This document shows, piece by piece, positions 11,071-21,859 of a DNA stretch of 44,552 bases. The notes under the pieces were generated by a model. The model was given only the letters and a program-made list of their open reading frames with translations. It searched no databases and was not told the origin of the DNA. Origin of the DNA: Basidiobolus meristosporus CBS 931.73 (Eukaryota > Basidiobolomycota > Basidiobolomycetes > Basidiobolales > Basidiobolaceae); assembly GCA_002104905.1 (NCBI GenBank), contig MCFE01000692.1, positions 1 through 44,552 of the forward strand, written 5' to 3'. Position 1 is the first letter of the stretch. Each line of letters opens with the position of its first letter. Position numbers and translations under genes: made by a program.

Positions 11071-12132
11071 TCAAGCTTTTTTGGGTGTAGGTCTATAGAC
11101 ACCGACGACCAAAGCGTGGTCCCTCTCGTAAGGTTCAAGGGTGAGTTGCTCTTGGGGCTTGATCCGTTCCTGCTGCAACTTTTTGACCTCAGAGGCAAAC
11201 ACCTTCACGGCCTCGACCGTCGAGTCGATGCAGTTGGCCTTGATGGAGATGACAATGTGGCCACCGGCCTTCAAGAAATGATGAGCGTTTAGTGAAATGA
11301 TACGCGCTTGGTCGGGCTGGGCAACGTCGGCAAACACAACATCTACCAAGTCGATCAACATGCGGTATTTATGGGGATGACGAGCATCCTCAATAATAGG
11401 GATGACGTTGGTGCGCTTCTTGGCCATGTTAATCAAGTCACGGCCAGAACGATGCGAGAATTCCACAGCATATACCACACCCTGAGGGCCGACGATATCA
11501 GCGACGTGTGAAACGGTGGTGCCACTGGAGCCGCCAAGATAAAGGACTCTGGACCCGGGGGTGATATGAATGTTGTCAACGCCACCCAAGATACCAGCGG
11601 CCAGCTTGGAGCGGAAAGGATTCCATACGCGGTACTCGACTTTAGTGCCATCGGGCCCTTCCACTGAGACTCGTTTTTCCCCGTACACCGATTCTCCAGG
11701 AGTGAGATTCTTGGTTACCAGAAGATCTTCCTTGCCGCGAGCGATGAAGACCCCTTCATGTCTGTGCGGCTCAACTACCACTTTGGAGCCACCTTTGGCG
11801 CCTGCATTACCGCCACGGCCTCCGCGTCCACCTGAGCGTTGTACAGTATTGAGTTTCAATCTCGCCTAGTATGAATGGTACGCAAACCTGTATTTACCAC
11901 GGGCACCACCACGGGCACCACCTCGACCTCCACCACGTCCGCCGCCAAAGCCACCACGGGCACCGCCTCGACCTCCACCGAAACCGCCACGTCCGCCGCC
12001 GCGACCACCCCCACGACCGCCTCGGAAACCACCACGACCTCCACCACGATTATCTATTGAATCGAAGAAAGCATTAAGCAAGCGGTCCGCCTCGAAGACA
12101 GGAAACCCCGGCGGGAACTAACCAAAAGCCAT
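11071..12132 (-). CDS. NOP1: Fibrillarin, box C/D snoRNP 2'-O-methyltransferase
   Basis: Nucleolar enzyme that 2'-O-methylates pre-rRNA guided by box C/D snoRNAs. Exons on the minus strand: 12123-12132 (10 nt, ATGGCTTTTG), 11898-12053, 11071-11831, giving 308 aa, normal for the family. Joining restores [13 protein letters not shown] and an uninterrupted Gly/Arg-rich (GAR) domain, residues about 5-70. The methyltransferase domain follows, with the SAM-binding motif [15 protein letters not shown] near residue 140, [18 protein letters not shown], and [12 protein letters not shown]. Introns are 69 and 66 nt. The tiny first exon is supported by the frame and by the MAF start typical of fungal fibrillarins. 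The GAR exon gives long spurious frames on the opposite strand. No unusual residues seen; ordinary vertical inheritance is likely. Confidence 0.95.
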
Positions 12133-13402
12133 CTTCAGCTGGGAAACAAACAACCAGGAGTTATGTAAAAGCAAGGGAAACCAGACTATCACCAGAGCAA
12201 ACCTTTCAAGGAATGGGATAGAGGATAGGAACAGTTGGGAAGGAGAACGTGACCATGGTACATGCAAATAATGCCATGCAAGCGAGGTGACTCGATGAAA
12301 AAAACTAGTCCTAAGAAAAAAAATCGGATCGAAATGATTCGTTTGTGGCGGATGTTTGGGATCTGTTTTCACCAGGTGGTGTTCCATTCCACAAAAATCC
12401 AGTCATGGATGACTTCTTTTCTGCCCTCATTGCTGATTTCGTCGATGCTCTGATTTGCCTGAAGGGTGCTAGGGCCGCCAGACAGGAACAGTCAGTATTT
12501 GCCACACCTTGGGAGCGGGGCCGTAGGTGTCTGGGCTATCGCGCGGTTCACTGAAGCGATAGAGGAGTAGAACTGGTCAATGTGGGTAGCAGAAAGGCTT
12601 GTGACCAGCAAGTCCAGAAAGGGTGGCACCGCCAACTTCGACCCTATATGACGGATAGGACAGCATGCCGATCAATAAAAACCAAGAGTGGATGAGACTG
12701 TAGACGAACAGCACTGAGCCCCCAATCCATGAGGTCGTATGGTGGAGAGAGACCAGGGTGGATGGATCATGTCTAGCACGGCAAATCCAGGATTCAAGTG
12801 TCGCGTCTCGAGTTGATGGCAGCACAAGTGCTCATCGTCCTTGTGCTTCTAGATCATCTGGAATCTTTTTCGCTACGAATACCTACTGACACGGGACATC
12901 TCGAGTTCCACAAACCAAGCCTATACTACTGTGGAGTAAATCAAGATCCGGCTTTGATATGGAGCGCTTTCATATTATGAGTCAAGTCTATCACAAGACG
13001 TAGATACTCGAATCTGATCGTTATGCCAGTCGAAGTGGTTCACAAGGCACGTGTACCGTGCTTGGAATCGAACGTGCGCTTGCCACGGTTAATCCCACCA
13101 CCATAGCGTATCAAGCGCACCCAGTATATTGGTTTCGAATGGGAACAGTACATAGCAGGCTATCATGGATAAAGCATATAACAATTTTCAACAAGTTGGG
13201 CAATTCCGGGTATTTGTTGAATCATCTAATACAATATCAGCGTTGGATGGGCCACATAAAAGGAAATGGCCGGTTCGGGGCACGTGATGGAAGATTCCAG
13301 CTCGAAAAAAACCTGACAGCAGCGGTATACTTGAGCAGAGGAAGAGCAGCAACCAGTTTATAATGAATGCGCTCGGCGTCCCTGCCTTACCCACTCGTCA
13401 AA
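12133..13402. other. Intergenic region between fibrillarin and APRT
   Basis: Shared upstream region of two divergent genes; no further gene recognised. A 9-bp perfect inverted repeat, GTGCGCTTG (13074-13082) and CAAGCGCAC (13112-13120), is present. CACGTG E-boxes occur near 13048 and at 13281-13286. Confidence 0.45.
13281..13286. promoter_or_regulatory. E-box CACGTG upstream of APRT
   Basis: CACGTG in the context GGCACGTGAT about 120 bp upstream of the APRT start. A second copy lies near 13048. This is the core recognised by fungal bHLH factors (Cbf1/Pho4 type). Use at this gene is inference. Confidence 0.3.
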
Positions 13403-14002
13403 ATGTTCCAAGATATCGAAAGAGTTAAGAGTTTGATTCGCGTAATCCCTGACTTCCCCCAAAAGGGAATCCAATTCCAGGACATTTTCCCAGTGTTCCA
13501 GGATCCTTTGGCCGTTGAAGCTATCATCTCCCATTTTGTTCAACACATCTTGGCCACACACTCCAAGAAAGTAGACGTAGTAGTTGGTATGCTAGCCCCC
13601 TCCGTCAGGTCTCTCGGCCAGTCCAAGCTAATCATCCAACCTCTTTGAATAGGTCTTGATGCTCGTGGCTTCCTCTTCGGTCCCTTGATCGCCCTTCGCC
13701 TCGGTGCCAGCTTTGTCCCAGTTCGTAAGGCCGGCAAATTGCCAGGGGAAAACATCAAGGCTATCTATGAGAAAGAATACGGAACTGATGAGTTCGAGAT
13801 GTCCGTTGGTGCCATTAAGCCTGAAAGCAACGTTATTGTCGTAGATGACCTGGTCGCCACCGGCGGAAGTGCATTCGCCGCCGGTGAATTGGTAAAGAAG
13901 AGCGGAGGAAACATCCTCGAATACCTTTTCATGATTGAGCTTGTCGATTTGAACGGTGTCAAGACTTTGCCTGCCCCGTCCTACGCCTTGATCAAGGTTT
14001 GA
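13403..14002 (+). CDS. APT1: Adenine phosphoribosyltransferase
   Basis: Cytosolic purine-salvage enzyme: adenine + PRPP gives AMP + PPi. Exons 13403-13586 and 13653-14002 with a 66-nt intron (GTATGC...AATAG), giving 177 aa, the usual APRT length. The start MFQDIERVKSLIRVIPDFPQ aligns with the family N-terminus. An in-frame ATG at 13367 would add 12 residues and is less likely. Family motifs: LDARGFLFG (from residue 63), VRKAGKLPG (about 85-93), and the PRPP loop VVDDLVATGG with acidic residues Asp126-Asp127. The splice falls inside Gly62 of VVGLDARG, a strongly conserved stretch, which confirms the intron. AATAAA at 14100 is a plausible poly(A) signal. Convergent with the ABC transporter gene. 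Confidence 0.95.
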
Positions 14003-14952
14003 TGTTTCCTGGCTGTAGGTCGAGTTGACCAAAGCAACTGACAACTGCTGATCAGCATAATAGAAGTCATTGATTGTTTCCGTGTAAGTAGTAATTCGCA
14101 ATAAATATCCTGGCTGCAGTTCGTTGCCTTGTCATAGTTGGCGCATTCCAATACGTCTTGCAAGTGGCGCAGAATGAGTGGATTTGTAATACGTATTGAT
14201 GTTCATGATCACTTTAAGTTTGGTGGCTTAGCGGAATTTCGGGTGTTGCTTCTTTTTCCACAAAGATTCTATTGAAACCGTGACAAATGATTCTATTCAG
14301 GCTACACTTCTCCCCATTCTAATTGGTAGACTAGCCACCTCCAACATGGTTCGGTAGAATTGGCATTATGCTGTGGTGCTTCATATGTGTATAGTAGTGG
14401 CTTGTTGATCCTTGCTAATTCCTGCTGCCACATGTTCTATAATATCCCACAAAACTAAACAACCTGCTAAGTATATCATCAAGACTAGGCCTGTACTCGA
14501 CAGGATATATTGGCTCTGCGCACTACGGGGATCTACATTAGGCTGCGAATTATCAACAATAAAGATCAATACTAGCAGCGTATCGTTGGCTACAGATGTT
14601 GACCCAATCAGCATAAGGATAGATGGGTTCAAGCATATCTTGCCTCCCTACTGAAACCCAAATTACTTTAAGGCCATGAAGGGGTCTTTACAAGGCGCAA
14701 ACAGGCTGGCGAGGGTAAGAACCGGAACCCAGGTCATGGAGCTTGTAGTGTTGAAGTTGGAGAAAGATGCAACATGCACTCTTCATTGATGTGCCCATGT
14801 ACGTAGGCAACTGAGCACCTACTGTTCTAGTGAATGATTTATTACTTCAGAGGTCATCACCGCTAATTATAAATACACTGAAACTTCAGTATTCCGAATA
14901 CGATAGTTTAAATTTCATCAAAAATATTGCCAAGTGGCGCATGGTGGCTGGG
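14003..14952. other. 3' intergenic region between convergent genes
   Basis: Lies between the 3' ends of APRT and the ABC transporter. It contains poly(A)-signal-like AATAAA on the plus strand (14100-14105) and on the minus strand (14838-14843). No gene recognised. Confidence 0.5.
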
Positions 14953-17900
14953 TTACTCGCCGAGGTTTTGGTGTTGAACCATGGTGAAGTATTTCTTCTT
15001 CATAGCCATCAGCTCCTGATGACTCCCTTCCTCGAGGATTCTCCCTCCTTCAAAGACGAAGATTCGATCGGCGTTCTGTATGGTGGAAAGTCTGTGTGCC
15101 ACAGCAATGGTAGTTCGTCCAGATGCAGCCTGCAACAGTAGGTTTAATGACAGAAACTTGAGGCAGTATTTGATGGATTCCGCTTACCTTGTTCAGAGCA
15201 CTCTGCACCAACTTCTCACTATGTGAATCGAGAGCCGACGTGGCCTCATCTAGCAAAAGAATCTGCGAGCTGTTGGTCAATTAGTCCTTCAAGCAATCAT
15301 ATGACCCAACCTACCTTGGGATCCCGGATTAATGCCCGGGCAATTGCTATGCGTTGCCTCTGGCCTCCACTAAATTGGGAGCCCTTGGTTCCACACTCGG
15401 TATCATAGCCATTTGGCAAAGACATGACATAGTCGTGAATGTTGGCTTGTTTGCAAACCCTTTCGACATCCTCTTGCGCAATATCGTCACGATCAGTGCC
15501 AAGCAAAACATTGAAGCGAATGCTACCCTGGTACAATACTGGCTCTTGACTAACAAGAGCGATTCGGCTTCGATGTGCACGGATATCGTGGGTGCGAATA
15601 TCCTCGTCATCAACGACCACTTGTCCACTGAGGGGGTCGTAAAATCTGGTTCGAGAGAACGCCCTGGTGAATCCATAGCCCGCATTGCTTCCCAAAAATT
15701 TCGCTTACCTTTCGATTAATGAGATGACCGTACTCTTCCCACACCCACTCTCACCCACGAAGGCGCAAAACTGGCCTGGTTTTATCTATTTGTCGTGTCG
15801 TTAGTTAGTACCAGCCTTGAAATCACGCAATACTCGGAAACGAACCGTTATGCTAAGCCCCTGGAGGACTGGGGTCTCTGGGCGTGACGGGTACCGGAAA
15901 TGAACATCCTTCAAAGTGATTGCGCCCTTGGTCTCGATGCCCTTGGTTTGGATGACTGCCGTTGGCTGGCTGTCGATCTGGGGCTTTTGGTCAAGAAGCT
16001 GGAACACATTTCCAGCCGCGATCTTGGCCTTGGTTAGATCGGGTGCCAGAGAGAACATCTGGCCAGATGCTTGCGCACTGAACAGAAGGGCTGGAAGCAC
16101 GATGAAAAACTCCGTCGAGGTATATTCCCCCCTGCTAATCAACTGAGAGCCCCACCTTTTGAATTAGAAAGTGCGTTGAGAAGTCGTCCTTGACAAATAG
16201 CATTCGGTCAGCACATACCAATACGCCAGAGAATAGATAAGATAGGATATGCTGTAGCCAAGCGCAAGCCAGAAGTTACCCGTCATGATCGACCGCAGGC
16301 TGTCGCGATACGGCCCTTCCAAGCTTTCGTGGTACAGCCGGCAAACATCACTCTCGCGGGTAAGAGCCACAACAGTCTGGATCGCGCCAATTGCCTCACT
16401 GGCCAACGCTGCAGACTTCACGTATGCGGTTTGATGGCGTTGCTAAAGGGGCAATTTATGAGCTTGAACGACCTCAGATCCAGCCAGACAATCCCCGAAA
16501 CTTACATGGAACAGGGCCACAATCCGAACACGTAGGAACCCGGAAGCCAACATCACGGGCACAGCGGCCAGCACAACAATGGCAATCTTCCATGCTACCA
16601 CGTGGGCAAGCGTGATCCCGGCAATCAAATTCGTAATGATCGAAAAGACGGTGCCTATAACGACACCAGTAAGACCGCCCATGTAATTCGCATCGGTGTT
16701 GATCATGGAGATCAAGGTCCCCGTGGAGTGCGCCTCGTCGTCAAACCATGCCATATCCTGGCTTACAATCGATCTGCGTGTGTAGGGGTCAGCAATCGAT
16801 CGGCTGGGAGATCAGATTCATATGGAGTGTACCTGAATGACATGCTGCGGATTCTCCATAGTAGTCGTTCCGAAACCCAGCCGAAGGCGCTTCCGTTGAT
16901 GGAATAAGCAAAGAGCACGACCACGGCAATCATGAAAAACCCTAGATCCGTATGAAATGAGTACTGAGTTCAAGAAACCTCGATGGTCGTGCACTCACAG
17001 AAGCTGTAGAAATCCACGTCGTGACGCAGCTGTGTTGGGTTTTCGGTTTGGCTGAGCGCCTTGATCATCTGCGCAAAGAGCACTGCCTCCACAGAATAGA
17101 CCCCACCGATGATGATCGACGCTAAGTCATGGTATGATTAGTAACGGGCCTTGGAATAATGCCGTTCTCCTCGCTTACTTATAACCCCAGCAAGAACAAA
17201 TAGTGCTTCCGGTCGGCTAGTAGCCATCATGCGCTTGATAATAGTGGATGTACCGAACTGTCGCGGGGTCTCTGTCTCTTTGACTGGAGTCAATGAAACT
17301 GATTCATCCGCCATATAAGACTTCTCCGAGGTAACTCCTGATTTGTGGTCGACGATAAACTCTCCTTTTTCTCGTGGATACTGCGTTGCTGCTTTTTCGG
17401 TGAGGACAAGCTCCTCATCAGTGGTATCAGAATCCAAAGCTTCATAGGAGAATCGTTGTGTTTCTACCAATTGGTAGTAGGCAGATTGGCGAGCAATAAG
17501 CTCGTCATGTGACCCTTGTTCTATCACTTTACCTTCAGCCCTGTGAACGTTCAGAATAAACAGTTGAGTACGAGTTCTTCACTGATGGTTGAGTAGCTCA
17601 AGGCAATACTCACATAACCACAATATTGTCGGCCTTTCTTATTGTCGTCAGCCGATGGGCGATGATGATGGTGGTTCGATCCTTGGTTGCATGCTCCAGA
17701 GCATCTTGGATGAGGCGTTCACTTTGTGTATCTAGTGCGGATGTAGCCTTGGTCTACGTCAGATCGATCGATTCGACACCAACGTGGCGGGATGTCCTTA
17801 CCTCATCTAACAGCAAAACCGTTGGATCGGCAACCATAGCTCTTGCCAGTGCTATTCGCTGCTTTTGCCCACCAGATAGCAATAGGCCCCCCTCACCCAC

Positions 17901-19788
17901 AATGGTATTATAGCCCATTGGTAGCTTGGATATAAAGGTATGAGCATTTGCCTGGCGGGCGGCCACTACACAGAGCTCCTCGATTTTGTCCCGCGATTCC
18001 TGATTCCGCTTACTATGTAACAATCCATGGGCAATATTGTCCATGATCGAGGTATTGAAAAGAACAGGAGTTTGCATAACCAAGCTCATTTGGCAACGAA
18101 GCCAATGGATATTCAAGTCCTTGATGTTGATACCATCAAGATAAATGTCACCTTCGGTTGGGTCGTAGAAACGCTCTAGGAGACTCACTTTGGGGGTTTT
18201 AACGAACCGTTAGTCTTGCCATATATATCAACCATACAGATACAAGGGTTACCGATTGTCGATTTCCCAGATCCAGAAACACCCACTATGGCCGTGGTCT
18301 TTCCACAGGGTACATCCAAGTCGATTCCTTTAAGCACTTTGATATCAGGACGACTAGGATAACAAAAAGAGACTTGACGAAACTCTATGGTCCCTTGGCA
18401 TTCGGTAGGTTTTACTCCTTCACTAGACGAGCTATCGATTGGCGAAACGCGATCGATAGTCTGAAATAGCTTCTGCCCAGCCCCCGAGGCCAACGAGAAA
18501 GTCTGCAGAAAGGGGGAAAACTGGCCAATAACGAAGGAACCTAAAATAGCAGAAGTATAAGCACAAGTGGCCAATGGCGTAATAAGCAGACTTCCCACAT
18601 ACTATCTAAAACCAGAAAAATCACTGTATAAACGGTGCCTGCGCCTTCCAGTGAACTGGATACAATGAGTCTAGACCCTTCCCAAAACGCCAAGGCATTA
18701 GCGGAATAGGCAACGAAGAATATCCCACCAAGCATAAGCGCGCCTGCGATGGCCTTGAGAAGGCCTTGTCGCTGAGCTAATGTTAAATAGTGATCGTAAA
18801 GCGCCGATAGCCGATCTTGCGAATTGAATGCCTGTGCAACACGGACATTGGCAAACACCTCCTCCGCTAACGTGCTGGCCTTCGAATGCTGGTCTGAAAC
18901 ACGAGCGGTGTATTTTGAGATAACAAACGAGCCGCCCACCATGACAACAATGAAAACAGGTACAACGGAAAACATGATTCCGGTCAGAGTGGCGTTCTTC
19001 ACGAAGCCTACAGTGAAGGCAGCCAGAAAGTAGGAGATCGATTGAATGAAGATCCCCACCTTCTCTGATGTGCCGTTCTGTATGGTTTGGGTGTCACTGG
19101 TGATACGACTGGATACCTACGACGAAGGGGTCACGTTATTCATCTTGGAAGAATTGCCATTGATTGGTCTGACAACTACCTCGCCTGCACCAAGTTTGTT
19201 GAAGTACGCGATGTTTTGTCGCAATACTGCTCGGAGATAGTTTTCACGGAGTTTCCGTGTCAGCCGCTCCCCTATCAGACTCCAGCATACAGTGTATGTG
19301 TATGTCAACAAAAAGTAGCCAATTGCGACATAAATAAGCTTCAACACCTTGTCGTTGACAGCCTCCTTGAAGATACTGGCTTGGTATGCAGAGAGGGGAG
19401 AGGACGTTTCGGAAAACTGCCTTGAGAAATCATTGATCAGGTCTCCGAACAATATACCAATAAGCGGAAGTGGAACACCAGCACCTAGAGCACATACGAC
19501 TCCAACTATGAGGAGGAGTTTGTCGAACGCTGTCGAGTATCTGTAGAGGCTAAAGTATCCGGCTCTTCTCGAGGGACTTCCTGTGGCGAGAGTATCTTCA
19601 TTCTGCTCCTCTACAAATCGACGCTGTTGCTCCCCCAGAATAGAGATAGGTTCTATGATTACTTTATCTAACTGTTTTGACTGCTCCGGGTTTCGGGCAT
19701 TTGGCTCGTTAAGGGATATCCCGAGTTCGTCATTATTCTTGCACGACTTTTCAGCTTCCGACATTCCATCTCCGGACTGAGTATGCAT
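14953..19788 (-). CDS. Full-size ABCB (MDR/Ste6-type) ABC transporter, 15 exons
   Basis: ATP-driven membrane exporter with the layout (TMD-NBD)x2, 1328 aa. Exons on the minus strand: 19180-19788, 18603-19116, 18253-18540, 17802-18187, 17614-17747, 17179-17540, 16999-17121, 16833-16941, 16506-16773, 16219-16442, 15846-16155, 15709-15785, 15315-15645, 15188-15262, 14953-15129. All 14 junctions keep frame; introns are 52-73 nt. Motifs: Walker A1 GVSGSGKST (about 461-469), signature LSGGQ (574-578), Walker B with [11 protein letters not shown] (split by intron 4 after DE); Walker A2 GESGCGKST (about 1120-1128), signature FSGGQ (1226-1230), Walker [13 protein letters not shown]. Both catalytic sites look intact. 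The start is the ATG at 19788; the frame extends to a GTG at 19803. Two ATCWGATAA sites lie about 240-270 bp upstream and a hydroxamate-forming enzyme is divergent to it, so a siderophore-related role is inferred. Drug or pheromone export remains possible. Confidence 0.93.
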
Positions 19789-20028
19789 CGGTGTGGTTGG
19801 CACGCACAGCTAACCTACAAATCTGCAAGGTACTTTTTTTAAGGTTACCACTATAATTGATCTAGACCATGATTCGATCTGATATTTTTTTGGCATTGCA
19901 GGGTGTGTGGAGATTATTACAAGGGTAGTGTATGATGTTTGATGTTGGGGGGATGGGGAGTGGTGATTTTATCTGATTCAGTACTCCAAGTAGTGTACCA
20001 CAACTCTAAATATAATTCGCAGATCATG

Positions 20029-20058
20029 ATCTGATAAATTGAGAAAGTAATCAGATAA
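20029..20058. promoter_or_regulatory. Paired iron-GATA sites upstream of the ABC transporter
   Basis: ATCTGATAA (20029-20037) and ATCAGATAA (20050-20058) are 21 bp apart start to start. Both match ATCWGATAA, the consensus of the iron-responsive GATA repressors Urbs1/SRE/SreA/Fep1. Paired GATA sites are known to matter for these two-zinc-finger factors. Binding here is inferred. Confidence 0.7.
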
Positions 20059-21509
20059 CCTGATGTACATTGGTTCGGGAATTTACCACCATATTAAGAA
20101 GTCTGTTGGAATGTTTATTTCAGTTTTATATTAGGTGGATTTTTTTGGGATATAACGCCTGAGGCGCCATTTCGAATCAAGGTCATGTAATTTGTGCTGG
20201 ATGGAACAAATAGTAATCAGCAAAATAAAGGATTTCCCCGAAAGGATGCGTGCGGTTAAACACTCCTATATATAGGCAGGTTTGATATTGTTTTAGATCA
20301 AACTTCGTTGGAGTAAATCGTTGGAAAGCATATTCACTGACTAAGCAAAGCTTCTGATCCCTAGCAAATGCAGTTACAGCTTACTTGGCCATAAGCCGGT
20401 GGATATGTAACAAGGCTATCGTAAACTAGATTAATACCTGCTCTCGTTGAGCCCCATTATCATTTTGCGGACCTTACACCTTTGAAGCACATTTCGATGC
20501 TCCAACTTCTTTCAGCTAAAGCAGTAACCAGAATAATGAAACAGGGCAAAGGGATCACCGATCACTGCCCTATCCAGACCTCACCAAATACAACAATGCA
20601 TTAAGAATTGATACCTGATGATCACTATAATGCTTATTAAAGATAATCAAACGTCGGACATATACCTGTATGTCTCGCAATCCGGGAAATACTCTACTAC
20701 GAACGGTGTTTAGCTTGACACGAATAGATATTCTAGGGTCCAGGGTGCTATATACTACAGGGCTATGTGCAGTTGGTCTATTCATGTAGCCCGTATTTAC
20801 ATTGGATATGAGAAGGGTTTGTAAATGGATGGGATGTTAATTTTCTACACAAGCTCTCACAGTCAAATAAACCCTGGCATGGTTTAGTTAATAACTCCTA
20901 TCTGTACACATTAAAAATGGTTAGAATCTCATCTCTGTACTACCCCTCTCGGTCTCCTAAGGAGGGAGGAAAATTTTTCAGCTTAAGCTCATTTGATAAG
21001 GAAGTATTGCACCGCCAATTTTTTAGAGTTGGATCACACAATTGGGAATCTCTACAACACATCGAGGAGATTCTGTTAACGAGAGACGAACTAGCTAGTG
21101 AGCCCTCCTCAATAATACAGCTGTAGAAGGATCTGCAGTGGTATCTTTACAAGCATGGCCACGAAAGAGAGAATACCGATTCCTTAACCATATGCTAATG
21201 AGGTAACCAATAGGACACCGTGTACCCTGACCCTTCACAGAAATGAAGATCTCGGATAAACCCAGAAGAAAATAGGCATGAGTTTCTCCCATGTAGAAGG
21301 CAAGTTTTGGCTGCTGAGTGAAGGCATCATCAAGTGTATTGTTAAAATAGAATGCATATCTCTTCTAAAAAGCGACCAAAGCCATTACGACATTTCCATT
21401 CAATGCCTAGCGCCTGGATCGCCTTGGTTGGTAGAGTACCATCTTGGTGAGCTCTGATTGGGTAATTATGCATAGCGATATATTAGCTCTGAAGGCTCAT
21501 AGGAACTCA

Positions 21510-21518
21510 TTATCAGAT
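21510..21518 (-). promoter_or_regulatory. Iron-GATA site, distal promoter of the hydroxylase fusion
   Basis: TTATCAGAT on the plus strand is ATCTGATAA on the minus strand. It lies 342 bp upstream of the fusion-gene ATG. A near match, ATCTGATAG, follows at 21602. Confidence 0.6.
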
Positions 21519-21780
21519 TTGCTACGAACAATGTTAATTCATGATCGTGAAAACAATTTCATATAGATTCATTTATGGGAAACTTAGAATGGGGCTAGAG
21601 AATCTGATAGCCACCACACTATTCAAATTAGGGTGCACGGCATTTTAGGAAATCGTTTTCAAGCTGCTACCACCTAGCTGCATGTCACCATTATCTACTC
21701 GGCCTTGGAGTAACCTATCCGGAAATAGCACTTCATTGGTACGCTGTCGGCATGATCCGCTGCCCCCAAAAGTTCCAAGA

Positions 21781-21788
21781 TATAAAAA
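21781..21788 (+). promoter_or_regulatory. TATA box of the hydroxylase fusion gene
   Basis: TATAAAAA about 72 bp upstream of the ATG at 21860, in a spacing similar to the TATA-like boxes of the deaminase and UNC93-like genes in this window. Confidence 0.5.
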
Positions 21789-21838
21789 CTTCGTCCTCCT
21801 TGAACAGCGATATTCATTCCTACTATTTCTTCTAACGG

Positions 21839-21847
21839 ATCTGATAA
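21839..21847 (+). promoter_or_regulatory. Iron-GATA site next to the start codon of the hydroxylase fusion
   Basis: ATCTGATAA ends 12 bp before the ATG, downstream of the TATA box and inside the probable 5' leader. This position would suit repression of transcription when iron is replete; that is inference from the SreA/Urbs1/Fep1 family. Confidence 0.65.
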
Positions 21848-21859
21848 CCTTATTCAGCA

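Larger units (their letters stand above)
19789..21859. promoter_or_regulatory. Divergent intergenic region of the ABC and hydroxylase genes
   Basis: A 2.07-kb AT-rich region between divergent genes. It holds four exact ATCWGATAA sites, listed separately, plus near matches (ATCTGATAT near 19878, ATCTGATTC near 19971, ATCTGATAG at 21602). No gene between them is supportable; frames at 20570-20785 and 20917-21126 have no recognisable content. Confidence 0.55.

Noticed and set aside
11866-12081. Frames opposite the fibrillarin GAR exon rich in His/Thr or Val
   Set aside because: Shadows of the repetitive Gly/Arg codons; the spliced fibrillarin model explains the region fully.
13034-13120. Possible tRNA on the minus strand (GTTCGATTCC B-box match near 13065)
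   Set aside because: The five bases either side of the putative T-loop do not pair and no acceptor stem fits. Only a 9-bp inverted repeat (13074-13082 with 13112-13120) remains.
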